Source: Youngiibacter fragilis 232.1
GTDB taxonomy: Bacteria; Bacillota; Clostridia; Clostridiales; Clostridiaceae
Length of the DNA: 33,999 bases
Direction: 5' to 3'
NCBI RefSeq assembly: GCF_000495435.3
Contig: NZ_AXUN02000101.1
Location: 1 to 33,999, forward strand
Both the position numbers and the translations under genes were made by a program. This document shows, piece by piece, positions 8,590 through 15,527 of the stretch. The notes beneath the pieces were generated by a model. The model saw only the letters and a program-made list of their open reading frames with translations. It ran no database searches and was not told the origin of the DNA. Position 1 is the first letter of the stretch; every line of letters starts with the position of its first letter.

Positions 8590-9525
8590 ATGCTGTTGAT
8601 CACAATATCCAGACAGACAGGAAGCCTCGGTGATGAGATAGCGGAGGAAGTGTCAAGGATCCTCTCCCTTCCTGTAATCACAAGGCAGACAGCCATGAAC
8701 GATTGGCTTCCGGAAATAGCTAACAGGCACGAGCTTCATATGCTGTCTGAAAGCCCTGGCTATTACCTTAATGCATCCAGAGCCGGGATGACCTATTCTG
8801 AATTCCTTGAAAACAAGCTCAGGACAGTGGTTAAGGACCAATCCGCAATAATCAGCGGAATGGGTTCCCAGATCATATTCGCATCTCATTCTGAAGCCAT
8901 TCATATAAGGATCATGGCTTCACAGGAGGTGCGAATCGGAAGGGCAATGAAGTCAAACCACCTGGACAGGAAAGACTCTGAGAGGCTTCTGGAGATCACG
9001 GACCGTAAGCACAAGAGATACATAAACATGATATATGAGAAGGATTGGGCTGACCCCCTTCTATATGACCTTACACTGAACACGGACAAGCTAAGCATAT
9101 CGGACGCCGCTGAGGCGATTTCCAGCCTTGCTAAAAACAGGCTGCTTGAAGCCGGCAGGGTTCCCGATCCAAATGGAAACGGCAGCAAAAAGACGGTGGT
9201 CTTCAAGCACCCCTCCGAAGAGGAATTCGCAAAGATCCTTGACATGTATTGCCTTGAATGGGAGTATGAGCCCCGGACCTTCCCGATTAAATGGGATGCT
9301 GAAGGAAACATCGTACTTGCATTCTCACCTGACTTCTACCTTCCGAAGTTCGATACATATATAGAACTAACCACCATGAACCAGAAGTATGTCTCTGAAA
9401 AGAAGAAGAAGGTTGAACAGCTCCGGAAGCTTTACCCGGGAACAAACATAAACATTGTATATAAGAAGGACTTCCATACACTCATAAAGAGGTTTGGAAT
9501 GCTTGGAGGAAATATAAATGAGTAA
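8590..9525 (+). CDS. Cytidylate-kinase-like domain fused to a PD-(D/E)XK nuclease-like domain
   Basis: 311 residues with two parts. Residues 1-195 resemble the cytidylate-kinase-like family: ITISRQTGSLGDEIAEEVS (5-22) replaces the usual REYGSGG loop, and a later RIGRAM and DRKHKRY Arg-rich segment fits the lid. Residues about 205-306 resemble restriction-endonuclease-fold domains: WEYEPRTF, then SPDFYLPKFDTYIELTT with PD at 247-248 and Glu259; the usual Lys of the ExK motif is Thr, with a Lys-rich helix (266-275) following. The reading frame overlaps the next gene by 8 bases, so the two products are probably made together. GGTGGTGA lies just before the ATG. Nucleotide phosphorylation and nucleic-acid binding or cleavage are inferences; substrates are unknown. 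Confidence 0.75.
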   Translation: MLLITISRQTGSLGDEIAEEVSRILSLPVITRQTAMNDWLPEIANRHELHMLSESPGYYLNASRAGMTYSEFLENKLRTVVKDQSAIISGMGSQIIFASHSEAIHIRIMASQEVRIGRAMKSNHLDRKDSERLLEITDRKHKRYINMIYEKDWADPLLYDLTLNTDKLSISDAAEAISSLAKNRLLEAGRVPDPNGNGSKKTVVFKHPSEEEFAKILDMYCLEWEYEPRTFPIKWDAEGNIVLAFSPDFYLPKFDTYIELTTMNQKYVSEKKKKVEQLRKLYPGTNINIVYKKDFHTLIKRFGMLGGNINE

Positions 9526-10045
9526 CGGATTGGGAAAGGTCCTTTTCACCGAGGATGAAATAGCAGGAAGGATTGGTGAGGTAGCAGATGAGATAGACCG
9601 TGACTATATTGGCAAGGAACTCATTGTCGTAAGCATCCTCAAAGGTTCGATCTTCTTCCTCACGGACCTCACAAGACGACTCAAGACCCCATTGAAAATT
9701 GACTTTCTCGCCATAGGGGTGCCAAAAGGTGACACAGCCCAATCAAGGACAGTAAGCTTCATAAAGGACCTCGACATAGACATTGCGGGTCGCCATGTCC
9801 TGCTAGTGGAAGATGTTGTCGGGACAGGCCTTACGTTGGGCTACATACGCCAGCACCTGGAGCGGTGCAGGCCTGCAAGCATAAGGATATGCACTCTTCT
9901 CGACAATCACTCCGAAAGGCTCCTGAACATCCCTTTAGCCTACCGCTGCTTTGATATGCCAGACCAGTTCGTGGTCGGCTACGGCCTTGACCATGACGAG
10001 AACTACAGGAACCTTCCCTATATTGCCGCTTACAACAGAAAGTAA
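9518..10045 (+). CDS. HPRT-like phosphoribosyltransferase with altered catalytic residues
   Basis: 175 residues, full length for bacterial hypoxanthine-guanine phosphoribosyltransferase. The fold markers are present: LKGS (41-44), KDLD (83-86), the PRPP loop EDVVGTGLTL (98-107) and VGYGLDHDENYRNLPYI near the C-terminus. Three positions that define the 6-oxopurine subfamily differ. The flexible-loop SSYG is GVPK (67-70), the general-base Asp of EDIIDTG is Gly102, and the Lys that contacts the purine O6 (LLDK) is Asn130. The spacing of the segments is preserved. It overlaps the kinase/nuclease gene by 8 bases. It may act on another base or have a non-catalytic role; calling it Hpt by homology would probably overstate what it does. 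Confidence 0.85.
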   Translation: MSNGLGKVLFTEDEIAGRIGEVADEIDRDYIGKELIVVSILKGSIFFLTDLTRRLKTPLKIDFLAIGVPKGDTAQSRTVSFIKDLDIDIAGRHVLLVEDVVGTGLTLGYIRQHLERCRPASIRICTLLDNHSERLLNIPLAYRCFDMPDQFVVGYGLDHDENYRNLPYIAAYNRK

Positions 10046-10051
10046 CGATAT

Positions 10052-10104
10052 AAACAGACAGCTGCTGCATCTCTGAATCCGGATTTGCAGCAGCTGTCTG
10101 TTTT
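10052..10104 (+). terminator. Terminator of the kinase/nuclease-HPRT operon
   Basis: An 18-bp perfect stem (10052-10069 with 10086-10103; the core pairs ACAGCTGCTGCA with TGCAGCAGCTGT) has a 16-base loop. It ends in TTTT, 7 bases after the HPRT-like stop codon. Confidence 0.9.
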
Positions 10105-10614
10105 AAAAAAGATGGGCTCCAACGAACCTTTATCAACATACCTCTTACTTTACCTTCAATTTCCGTTTCCCATTTTCTTTCTTTCCTTGAGTTCTTCATC
10201 CTTATTGAATCAGTTACTTCTTGTTTGTCAAAGTCTCATTTCATTTCTTTTCAAATTTTGCATTTATCTTTTCAGGTAATATGCTTGTTTGAATTTCCAT
10301 GATCTGATTCTTTTTCAAACCTTTTTCTCTTTTTCTTTAAGGGTATAGTAAATTTTACTTTACCGATACTTTTGGTTTGAAGAAATGTTCTGTTTCGTTA
10401 TCCGGCTCTTTAAGTCTTCTGTCTTGGGAAATCCTTGGAGCTTGTTCTTATTATAAGGGCGTACCAGTTCATTATCAAATACTGCAAGCGGCTATTTCAG
10501 TCAATTAATAATGATTATCTGCTGAATGCTCTCTAACGCTTCATAATGCTAATCTTTTCAATTTTCTGATTATTTTTCGCCAACCAGACCCATCCCTGAA
10601 ATAACACAAGAAGC
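10105..10614. other. Unexplained A+T-rich region between convergent operons
   Basis: About 510 bases lie between the terminator of the HPRT-like gene and the terminator of recA. The + strand is strongly pyrimidine-rich from about 10130 to 10330. No ORF with a ribosome-binding site, tRNA or clear promoter is seen. The minus strand between about 10110 and 10350 is purine-rich with scattered Lys/Glu codons and several stops, which could be a decayed coding sequence, but I cannot name a family. Confidence 0.5.
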
Positions 10615-10652
10615 AGAAGGCGTTCAACCGTTTTTCCGGTTTAGCGCCTTCT
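10615..10652 (-). terminator. Terminator of recA
   Basis: An 8-bp stem (AGAAGGCG / CGCCTTCT) with an inner AACCG/CGGTT stem lies just past the recA stop codon at 10657. It is followed on the minus strand by a moderately T-rich tract. Confidence 0.7.
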
Positions 10653-10656
10653 ACGA

Positions 10657-11718
10657 TTAAATCCTTTCCTCCGTTTTTCCCGCTTGCTGCTCCGCAATCT
10701 CGACTGCTCCATCATCCTTTAAAAGCGGCAGTTTGAACCTGTCCCTTATCCTGTTTTCTATTTCCATTGCGATAGAAGGATTGTCCCTAAGGAAAACCTT
10801 TGAATTCTCCCTGCCCTGTCCAAGCCTCGTACCCTTGTATGAAAACCAGGCTCCGCCCTTGTCTACTATTCCTTCATTGACTCCGATATCTATAATGCAG
10901 CCTGTCCTCGAGACACCTCCGTTGTATATGATGTCAAACTCAGCCTGCCTGAATGGAGGTGCAACCTTGTTCTTGGTCACCTTTACCCTGGTCCTGTTGC
11001 CTACCACTTCATCAGCTGACTTGATGGAGTCGATCCTCCTGATATCAAGCCTGACCGTAGAATAGAACTTAAGGGCCCTTCCTCCGGTGGTAGTCTCTGG
11101 ATTCCCGAACATTATTCCGATCTTTTCCCTGAGCTGGTTTATGAATATGACAATGCAGTTCGACTTGCTGATTACAGAGGTAAGCTTCCTAAGCGCCTGT
11201 GACATTAACCTCGCCTGAAGTCCCATATGGGAATCTCCCATCTCCCCTTCTATCTCTGCCCTGGGAACAAGCGCAGCGACTGAGTCAACGACAATGACAT
11301 CTATGGCATTTGACCTTACAAGCGCTTCAGTTATTTCAAGTGCCTGTTCGCCCGTATCAGGCTGCGAGACTATGAGGTCATCCGTATTTACTCCAAGCCT
11401 CTTTGCATAGGACGGGTCAAGGGCATGTTCCGCATCTACGAATGCCGCAGCTCCCCCTGCCTTTTGTGCCTCAGCAACTATGTGCAGGGCGATGGTCGTC
11501 TTTCCTGAGGATTCAGGCCCATATATCTCTATCACCCTTCCCCTTGGAACTCCCCCTACCCCGAGTGCTATGTCAAGGGCAAGGCAGCCTGTGGGGATGA
11601 CCTCGATGTCCATGGCCGAATTTGCGCCAAGCTTCATAATGGAGCCTTTCCCGAACTGTTTCTCTATCTGGCTGATCACCGTATCCAGTGCAGCCAGTCT
11701 GTCTGTGTTAATTCCCAT
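10657..11718 (-). CDS. recA: Recombinase RecA
   Basis: 353 residues, normal length. RecA forms filaments on single-stranded DNA, drives homologous strand exchange and triggers LexA self-cleavage. The Walker A motif GPESSGKTT, the [15 protein letters not shown] region, the [26 protein letters not shown] loop region and the C-terminal KxGAWFSY segment are all present. AAGGGATCAT precedes the ATG. It lies 95 bases downstream of the CarD-like gene on the same strand, so readthrough is possible. The Bacillus SOS-box pattern (GAAC-N4-GTTC) is not seen before the gene; instead a TCCGTAA/TTACGGA palindrome sits at 11731-11746. Confidence 0.98.
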   Translation of the reverse strand: MGINTDRLAALDTVISQIEKQFGKGSIMKLGANSAMDIEVIPTGCLALDIALGVGGVPRGRVIEIYGPESSGKTTIALHIVAEAQKAGGAAAFVDAEHALDPSYAKRLGVNTDDLIVSQPDTGEQALEITEALVRSNAIDVIVVDSVAALVPRAEIEGEMGDSHMGLQARLMSQALRKLTSVISKSNCIVIFINQLREKIGIMFGNPETTTGGRALKFYSTVRLDIRRIDSIKSADEVVGNRTRVKVTKNKVAPPFRQAEFDIIYNGGVSRTGCIIDIGVNEGIVDKGGAWFSYKGTRLGQGRENSKVFLRDNPSIAMEIENRIRDRFKLPLLKDDGAVEIAEQQAGKTEERI

Positions 11719-11730
11719 ATGATCCCTTAA

Positions 11731-11746
11731 TCCGTAATTTTACGGA
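11731..11746 (-). promoter_or_regulatory. Palindrome in the recA 5' leader
   Basis: TCCGTAATTTTACGGA is a perfect 7-bp inverted repeat with a 2-base centre, 13-28 bases before the recA ATG and next to its ribosome-binding site. It could be an operator or an RNA hairpin that affects translation. It does not match known LexA boxes. Confidence 0.4.
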
Positions 11747-11813
11747 ACCTTCCCAGCCTAAACTGCTGATCAACATATTTCAATATGAGTTATTGTGGCA
11801 AAAACAATCCTCT

Positions 11814-12314
11814 TCATGCCTCATTGGCAAGAAGCGCTGTAACCCTTTCGTTGACCACGTCGAAGGTGGTACTCAGGGATATGGCAAGCTCTGTGAACAG
11901 TATTCCCTGAACCACGTTAAGGAGCTTCCTGTCCTTGTCGCTGAACTTCCTTCCCGCCTGCTCGGCACTGTACTTCCTTCTCATAAGAGTATTCACGATA
12001 GCTGCGATATCCTTCCTGTTTCCTGTCCTTACTGTCTCAGAATATATCTGGTTCCTCTCATTGTTTATCTCTATCCAGCTCCTGCCAGGCTTACTGAAGG
12101 AATCGATAATCTTTTCGGCCTCTTCCTCCTCGATCAGCTCCAGCATGGTTACGCTCTTGTTATCCACTGGTATCCTTATTGTAAGCTTTCTGTCAGCTAT
12201 CGGATGGAGGACATAGTAGTCCTTATCAACACCCTGGAACCTGTTGCTGCAGATGTCATCCACAAGGCAAATGCCATGAGATGAATAGATCATCATATCT
12301 CCCTTATTGAACAT
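11814..12314 (-). CDS. CarD-like transcriptional regulator
   Basis: 166 residues. The N-terminal part (about 1-60; MFNKGDMMIYSSHGICLVDDI) is the CarD/TRCF RNA-polymerase-interaction domain, which binds the beta subunit. The C-terminal helical part (about 70-166; RNRKDIAAIVNTLMRRK, SDKDRKLLNVVQGILFTELA) matches the DNA-contacting helical domain of CarD/CdnL. Such proteins stabilise the open promoter complex, often at rRNA and stress genes. The gene is divergent from a MarR regulator and its promoter is overlaid by two near-identical palindromes (12334-12352 and 12380-12398), so it should be repressed by that regulator. It lies immediately upstream of recA. Confidence 0.88.
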   Translation of the reverse strand: MFNKGDMMIYSSHGICLVDDICSNRFQGVDKDYYVLHPIADRKLTIRIPVDNKSVTMLELIEEEEAEKIIDSFSKPGRSWIEINNERNQIYSETVRTGNRKDIAAIVNTLMRRKYSAEQAGRKFSDKDRKLLNVVQGILFTELAISLSTTFDVVNERVTALLANEA

Positions 12315-12333
12315 AACTCTACCTCACTAAATA

Positions 12334-12352
12334 TTGTCAACCAAGTTGACTA
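12334..12352. promoter_or_regulatory. Operator 1, overlapping the carD-like transcription start
   Basis: TTGTCAACCAAGTTGACTA contains the palindrome GTCAAC-CAA-GTTGAC. It lies directly downstream of the minus-strand -10 box, so a bound repressor would cover the start site. It shares the half-site TTGTCAA with operator 2, 46 bp away centre to centre. Confidence 0.75.
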
Positions 12353-12357
12353 TTCAC

Positions 12358-12386
12358 ATTTTACATCAAAATCGCATTATTGTCAA
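12358..12386 (-). promoter_or_regulatory. Promoter of the carD-like gene
   Basis: On the minus strand TTGACA (12386-12381), a 17-base spacer and TAAAAT (12363-12358) form a near-consensus vegetative promoter. The -35 box lies inside operator 2. The predicted start is near 12351, giving a leader of about 37 bases. Confidence 0.85.
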
Positions 12387-12398
12387 TTTAGTTGACAA
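12380..12398. promoter_or_regulatory. Operator 2, shared by both divergent promoters
   Basis: TTGTCAATTTAGTTGACAA is a palindrome with TTGTCAA/TTGACAA arms. It contains both -35 hexamers: TTGACA on the + strand at 12392-12397 for marR, and on the minus strand at 12386-12381 for the carD-like gene. One bound dimer could therefore block both promoters. Confidence 0.8.
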
Positions 12399-12420
12399 TC
12401 CAAACTGTTTACAGTATATT
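12392..12420 (+). promoter_or_regulatory. Promoter of the MarR-family gene
   Basis: TTGACA (12392-12397), a 17-base spacer and TATATT (12415-12420) form a near-perfect vegetative promoter. The -35 box lies in operator 2, so autoregulation is expected. The start codon follows about 25 bases after the -10 box, behind AAGGAGTG. Confidence 0.88.
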
Positions 12421-12445
12421 TGACTTGTGAAAAAGGAGTGAGCCT

Positions 12446-12874
12446 ATGAAGCAAAAATTTGAAGACCTTGACCTTATCGACCTTATAAGCGAACGTCACC
12501 TTTACCTTCGGAAGATAACTGAGAAGACCTGGAATGACACAAGCGACATAAACATATCAAACTCTGAATGGTTCATCATGGCAAGGATCTACGGTTTAAG
12601 GCCTACCCTGTCCTACGTATCTAAGAGTGTTGACATCTCCAGGCAGGCAACTCATAAACTCGTCCGGGGCCTTGAGTCAAAGGGGCTGGTATTCATCGAG
12701 GATTCAACTGAGAACAACAAGGACAAGTGCATCAGAATGACTCCCCTGGGAGTGGAATGCTATGAGAAGAACCTTACCCTTAAAGATGAACTGGTTGAGA
12801 GGATAGCGGAACGCATAGGCATAGGCAATGTGAAGCTTCTTACCGAGATCCTTATGGCTGACTGGGGAATCTGA
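12446..12874 (+). CDS. MarR-family transcriptional regulator
   Basis: 142 residues with the winged helix-turn-helix layout of MarR: an N-terminal dimer helix (about 1-35), NSEWFIMARIYGLRPTLSYVSKSVDISRQATHKLVRGLESKGLV as helix-turn-helix (about 37-85), a wing with a DKCIRMT strand (about 90-100), and a C-terminal dimerisation helix. It should bind palindromic DNA as a dimer and release it on ligand binding or oxidation; there is no Cys in a typical sensing position, but one is at about residue 110. Two matching palindromes lie between it and the divergent carD-like gene, which makes both genes its likely targets. The ligand is unknown. Confidence 0.9.
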   Translation: MKQKFEDLDLIDLISERHLYLRKITEKTWNDTSDINISNSEWFIMARIYGLRPTLSYVSKSVDISRQATHKLVRGLESKGLVFIEDSTENNKDKCIRMTPLGVECYEKNLTLKDELVERIAERIGIGNVKLLTEILMADWGI

Positions 12875-12881
12875 GAAATAG

Positions 12882-12927
12882 AATAGCCGTTGCAAAGTGA
12901 TCAGGCACTTTGTAACGGCTATTTTTA
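12882..12927 (+). terminator. Terminator of the MarR-family gene
   Basis: A long stem (AATAGCCGTTGCAAAGTG, 12882-12899, with its complement at 12906-12923, one mismatch) is followed by TTTTTAT. It lies 8 bases after the stop codon. Confidence 0.9.
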
Positions 12928-13095
12928 TTGACCCTGATAAACTCTTCCCACATGAAGCAGCACCTGTCCCGACCTCTGGTATATTTCCCCGCAAATCATG
13001 TCAGGCCTTTCATTCAGCTCCCTGCCGGAATATCTCATGGAGCCTGAATACCTTATGTAGGAAGATGCCGAGAAGCCAGTTGCTTTATCCCTATA

Positions 13096-14481
13096 TCAGA
13101 TTATCCTGAATTCCTTCCATTTCCCGCTCCTCAGCCTGTATCCGAAAAGGACGGACCTCGCCACCCAGTCAATGCACATGGCTATCCATACCCCCAGGAC
13201 TCCAAGGTTGAACATGACCCCAAGGATATACGAGAATACAAGTCTGAAGAGTATCATGCTTCCAATTGACACGACCATGGTGTAGCGTACATCTCCAGAT
13301 GCGCGAAGTGCATTGGAGAGCGTAAATGAGACCGGCCATATCAGTATGGACATCGGGTTGTGGACAAGTATCAGACTGTATGTGGTCCTGATCGCTTCAT
13401 CTGAAACGGTATATAGCTTCAGCAGAAGCGGCAGGGAAATGAGTATCGCAAGACCCATCAGCGCATTCCCGATGTAGGTTATCTTCATAAGCTTCTTCAG
13501 GTACCTTTCAGCTTCAGAGTAGTCTCCTGAACCGACACACTGCCCGATCACAGTTACGATGGCAAGGTTCATTGCCAGTGCGAAGCTTATCGATAGCATC
13601 GCCAGGCTGTTACCTACACCATTTGCAGCAATCTGGGCTGTCCCGAACAGTGCGATTATACTTACAAGAAGTACTTTACCGAGCTGGAACAGTCCGTTCT
13701 CGATTCCATTTGGGATGGCAATGCCAAGTATCCTGCCTGCCATCTCCCTGTTCCATTTGAAGACCCCTGCAAGCTCCACATGCACCTCGTTGGTCTTGTT
13801 CTGTACCCTGACTATCATAATGGCAGCTGCAAGCATACGGGACAGCAGCGCTGAGACTCCTACCCCCAGGACTCCCGCCCTGAATATGAATATCCCTGCT
13901 GAGATTCCCAGGACATGGGTAATGTTCATTACAAGGGAGACTCCCATTGTAATGTGGGATTTACCCATGGACCTGAAAAGTGCTGCGCATGAATTGTAGA
14001 CTGCAAGGAACGGATAGGATAATCCTGAAAGCAGGAAATAGACAACCGCTGCATCCATGACCTCAGGCTCAACCTTTCTGAAAAGGAGCATGAGTACAGG
14101 CCTGTGGAAGATCACAACCAGCAGAAGGAATAGCACAGATATCATGGATGTCGTAAGGATAAGCTGGTTCGAAGCCCTTCTTGCGCTTTCCGAATCCCTG
14201 TTCCCGATGTACTGTGACACAACCACTGCGCCTCCGGTGGCAAGGGCAGCCAGCACATTGATAAGGAGGAAGTTTATCATCTCGACGATTGACACTCCCG
14301 ACACCGCAGCCTCACCGGCATAGGAAACCATCATCGTGGCAATCATGCTTACGCCGATGATGAGAAGCTGCTCCATGAAAAGTGGAACTATAAGCTCTCT
14401 CAGTGTGCTGTCTGAAAATATCACTTCCTTGATTTCACTTTCTGCTGATTCAGTTTCTTGCATGACATCCTTACTTGTCAT
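13096..14481 (-). CDS. MATE-family efflux transporter
   Basis: 461 residues with about 12 membrane helices in two related halves, typical of the MATE (multi-antimicrobial extrusion) family, which exports cationic drugs or dyes in exchange for Na+ or H+. Recognisable segments include SGVSIVEMINFLLINVLAALATGGAVVVSQ in the first half and the related GIENGLFQLGKVLLVSIIALFG segment in the second. The ATG overlaps the stop of the aldo/keto reductase by 4 bases (ATGA), and AGGAGAAG precedes it. It is the last gene of a three-gene operon with a flavin reductase and an Fe-S oxidoreductase, so it may export a product or substrate of these enzymes. The substrate cannot be read from sequence. Confidence 0.9.
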   Translation of the reverse strand: MTSKDVMQETESAESEIKEVIFSDSTLRELIVPLFMEQLLIIGVSMIATMMVSYAGEAAVSGVSIVEMINFLLINVLAALATGGAVVVSQYIGNRDSESARRASNQLILTTSMISVLFLLLVVIFHRPVLMLLFRKVEPEVMDAAVVYFLLSGLSYPFLAVYNSCAALFRSMGKSHITMGVSLVMNITHVLGISAGIFIFRAGVLGVGVSALLSRMLAAAIMIVRVQNKTNEVHVELAGVFKWNREMAGRILGIAIPNGIENGLFQLGKVLLVSIIALFGTAQIAANGVGNSLAMLSISFALAMNLAIVTVIGQCVGSGDYSEAERYLKKLMKITYIGNALMGLAILISLPLLLKLYTVSDEAIRTTYSLILVHNPMSILIWPVSFTLSNALRASGDVRYTMVVSIGSMILFRLVFSYILGVMFNLGVLGVWIAMCIDWVARSVLFGYRLRSGKWKEFRII

Positions 14482-15503
14482 ACACTGACTTCTCCTGCCA
14501 GTATTCTCTTGTAGTCCTCATAATTTCTCTTTAGTAGTTCCGGAGTGTCAAGCCCATACGGACACCTTGAACTGCATTGGCCGCATTCAAGGCAATCCTC
14601 TATCTTCCTCATCATCTCCTGTGACTTTTCCATGAGCCATTTTTCAGAGGGTGACCTCCTGAGGAGGAGAGACATCCTTGCACATGTGTTGATCTCTATG
14701 TCAACCGGACATGGCATGCAGTATCCGCAGCCTCTGCAGAAAGCTCCAGTAAGCTCCTTCCTGTCATTTTCAATTATCAGGTCAAGTTCAGCGGAAGCCA
14801 CTGGAGGGTCTGAGACATAGCTCAAAAACTCATCCAGCTCCGTCTCACGCTGGACACCCCAGATCGGAAGCACGTTATCATACCTCGCCATGAATGAATA
14901 GGCAGCCCTTGAGTTGTTGATGAGCCCTCCTGCAAGTCCCTTCATCGCGATGAAGCCCATGTCCGCCTCTTTGCATTTCTCGACAAGCCCGATCTCCTTC
15001 TCCGAGGACAGATAGCTGAAAGGAAACTGAAGCGTCTCATAAAGTCCTGAATCAATGCACTCATGGGCTACATCAAGCTGATGGTTCGTGACGCCGATAT
15101 GCCTGATCTTACCCTGCCTTCTGGCTTCAAGCATGCATTCGTACATTCCTGAACCGTCACCTGGTCTGTAGCACACCCTTGGCCAGTGGAACTGGTAAAG
15201 GTCTATGTAGTCTGTCCTGAGATTTTCAAGTGACTTTTCAAGGTCGCTCCAGAAGGCCTCCGGCGTCTTAGCGTGGGTCTTCGTGGCGATGTATACCTTA
15301 TCCCTCATGCCCTCAAAGGCAAGCCCCAGCTTTTCTTCGCTGTCCGAATACCCTCTGGCGGAATCAAAGAACCTTATCCCCCCGTCATATGCCTTCCTGA
15401 GAAGCCCTACAGCCGTATCTTTGGTTACCCTCTGTATGGGCAGAGCTCCAAATCCGTTCTTCTCAACTGTTATTCCTGTTTTCCCAAGCCTTACTGTTCC
15501 CAT
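14478..15503 (-). CDS. Aldo/keto reductase with C-terminal 4Fe-4S clusters (COG1453-like)
   Basis: About 341 residues. An aldo/keto reductase TIM barrel (about 1-255) shows FFDSARGYSDSEEKLG (Asp and Tyr), YIATKTH (Lys) and YQFHWP (His), which is the family's catalytic tetrad. The C-terminus adds two ferredoxin-like motifs, CRGCGYCMPCPVDIEI and CLECGQCSSRCPYGLDTP. This combination is typical of anaerobic AKRs that pass electrons between NAD(P)H and Fe-S partners. The ATG at 15503 is preferred over a TTG two codons upstream because GGGGGGA lies 6 bases before it. It lies 24 bases after the flavin reductase and overlaps the MATE gene by 4 bases, so the three form an operon. Confidence 0.9.
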   Translation of the reverse strand: MGTVRLGKTGITVEKNGFGALPIQRVTKDTAVGLLRKAYDGGIRFFDSARGYSDSEEKLGLAFEGMRDKVYIATKTHAKTPEAFWSDLEKSLENLRTDYIDLYQFHWPRVCYRPGDGSGMYECMLEARRQGKIRHIGVTNHQLDVAHECIDSGLYETLQFPFSYLSSEKEIGLVEKCKEADMGFIAMKGLAGGLINNSRAAYSFMARYDNVLPIWGVQRETELDEFLSYVSDPPVASAELDLIIENDRKELTGAFCRGCGYCMPCPVDIEINTCARMSLLLRRSPSEKWLMEKSQEMMRKIEDCLECGQCSSRCPYGLDTPELLKRNYEDYKRILAGEVSV

Positions 15504-15527
15504 TCCCAATCCCCCCGTTATCTTTTG

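Noticed and set aside
10085-10279. 64-codon + strand frame after the HPRT-like gene
   Set aside because: It begins inside the terminator stem, is dominated by Leu/Phe/Ser from pyrimidine-rich DNA, and has no ribosome-binding site.
11793-12284. 163-codon + strand open frame
   Set aside because: Antisense to the CarD-like gene; no family features and no ribosome-binding site.
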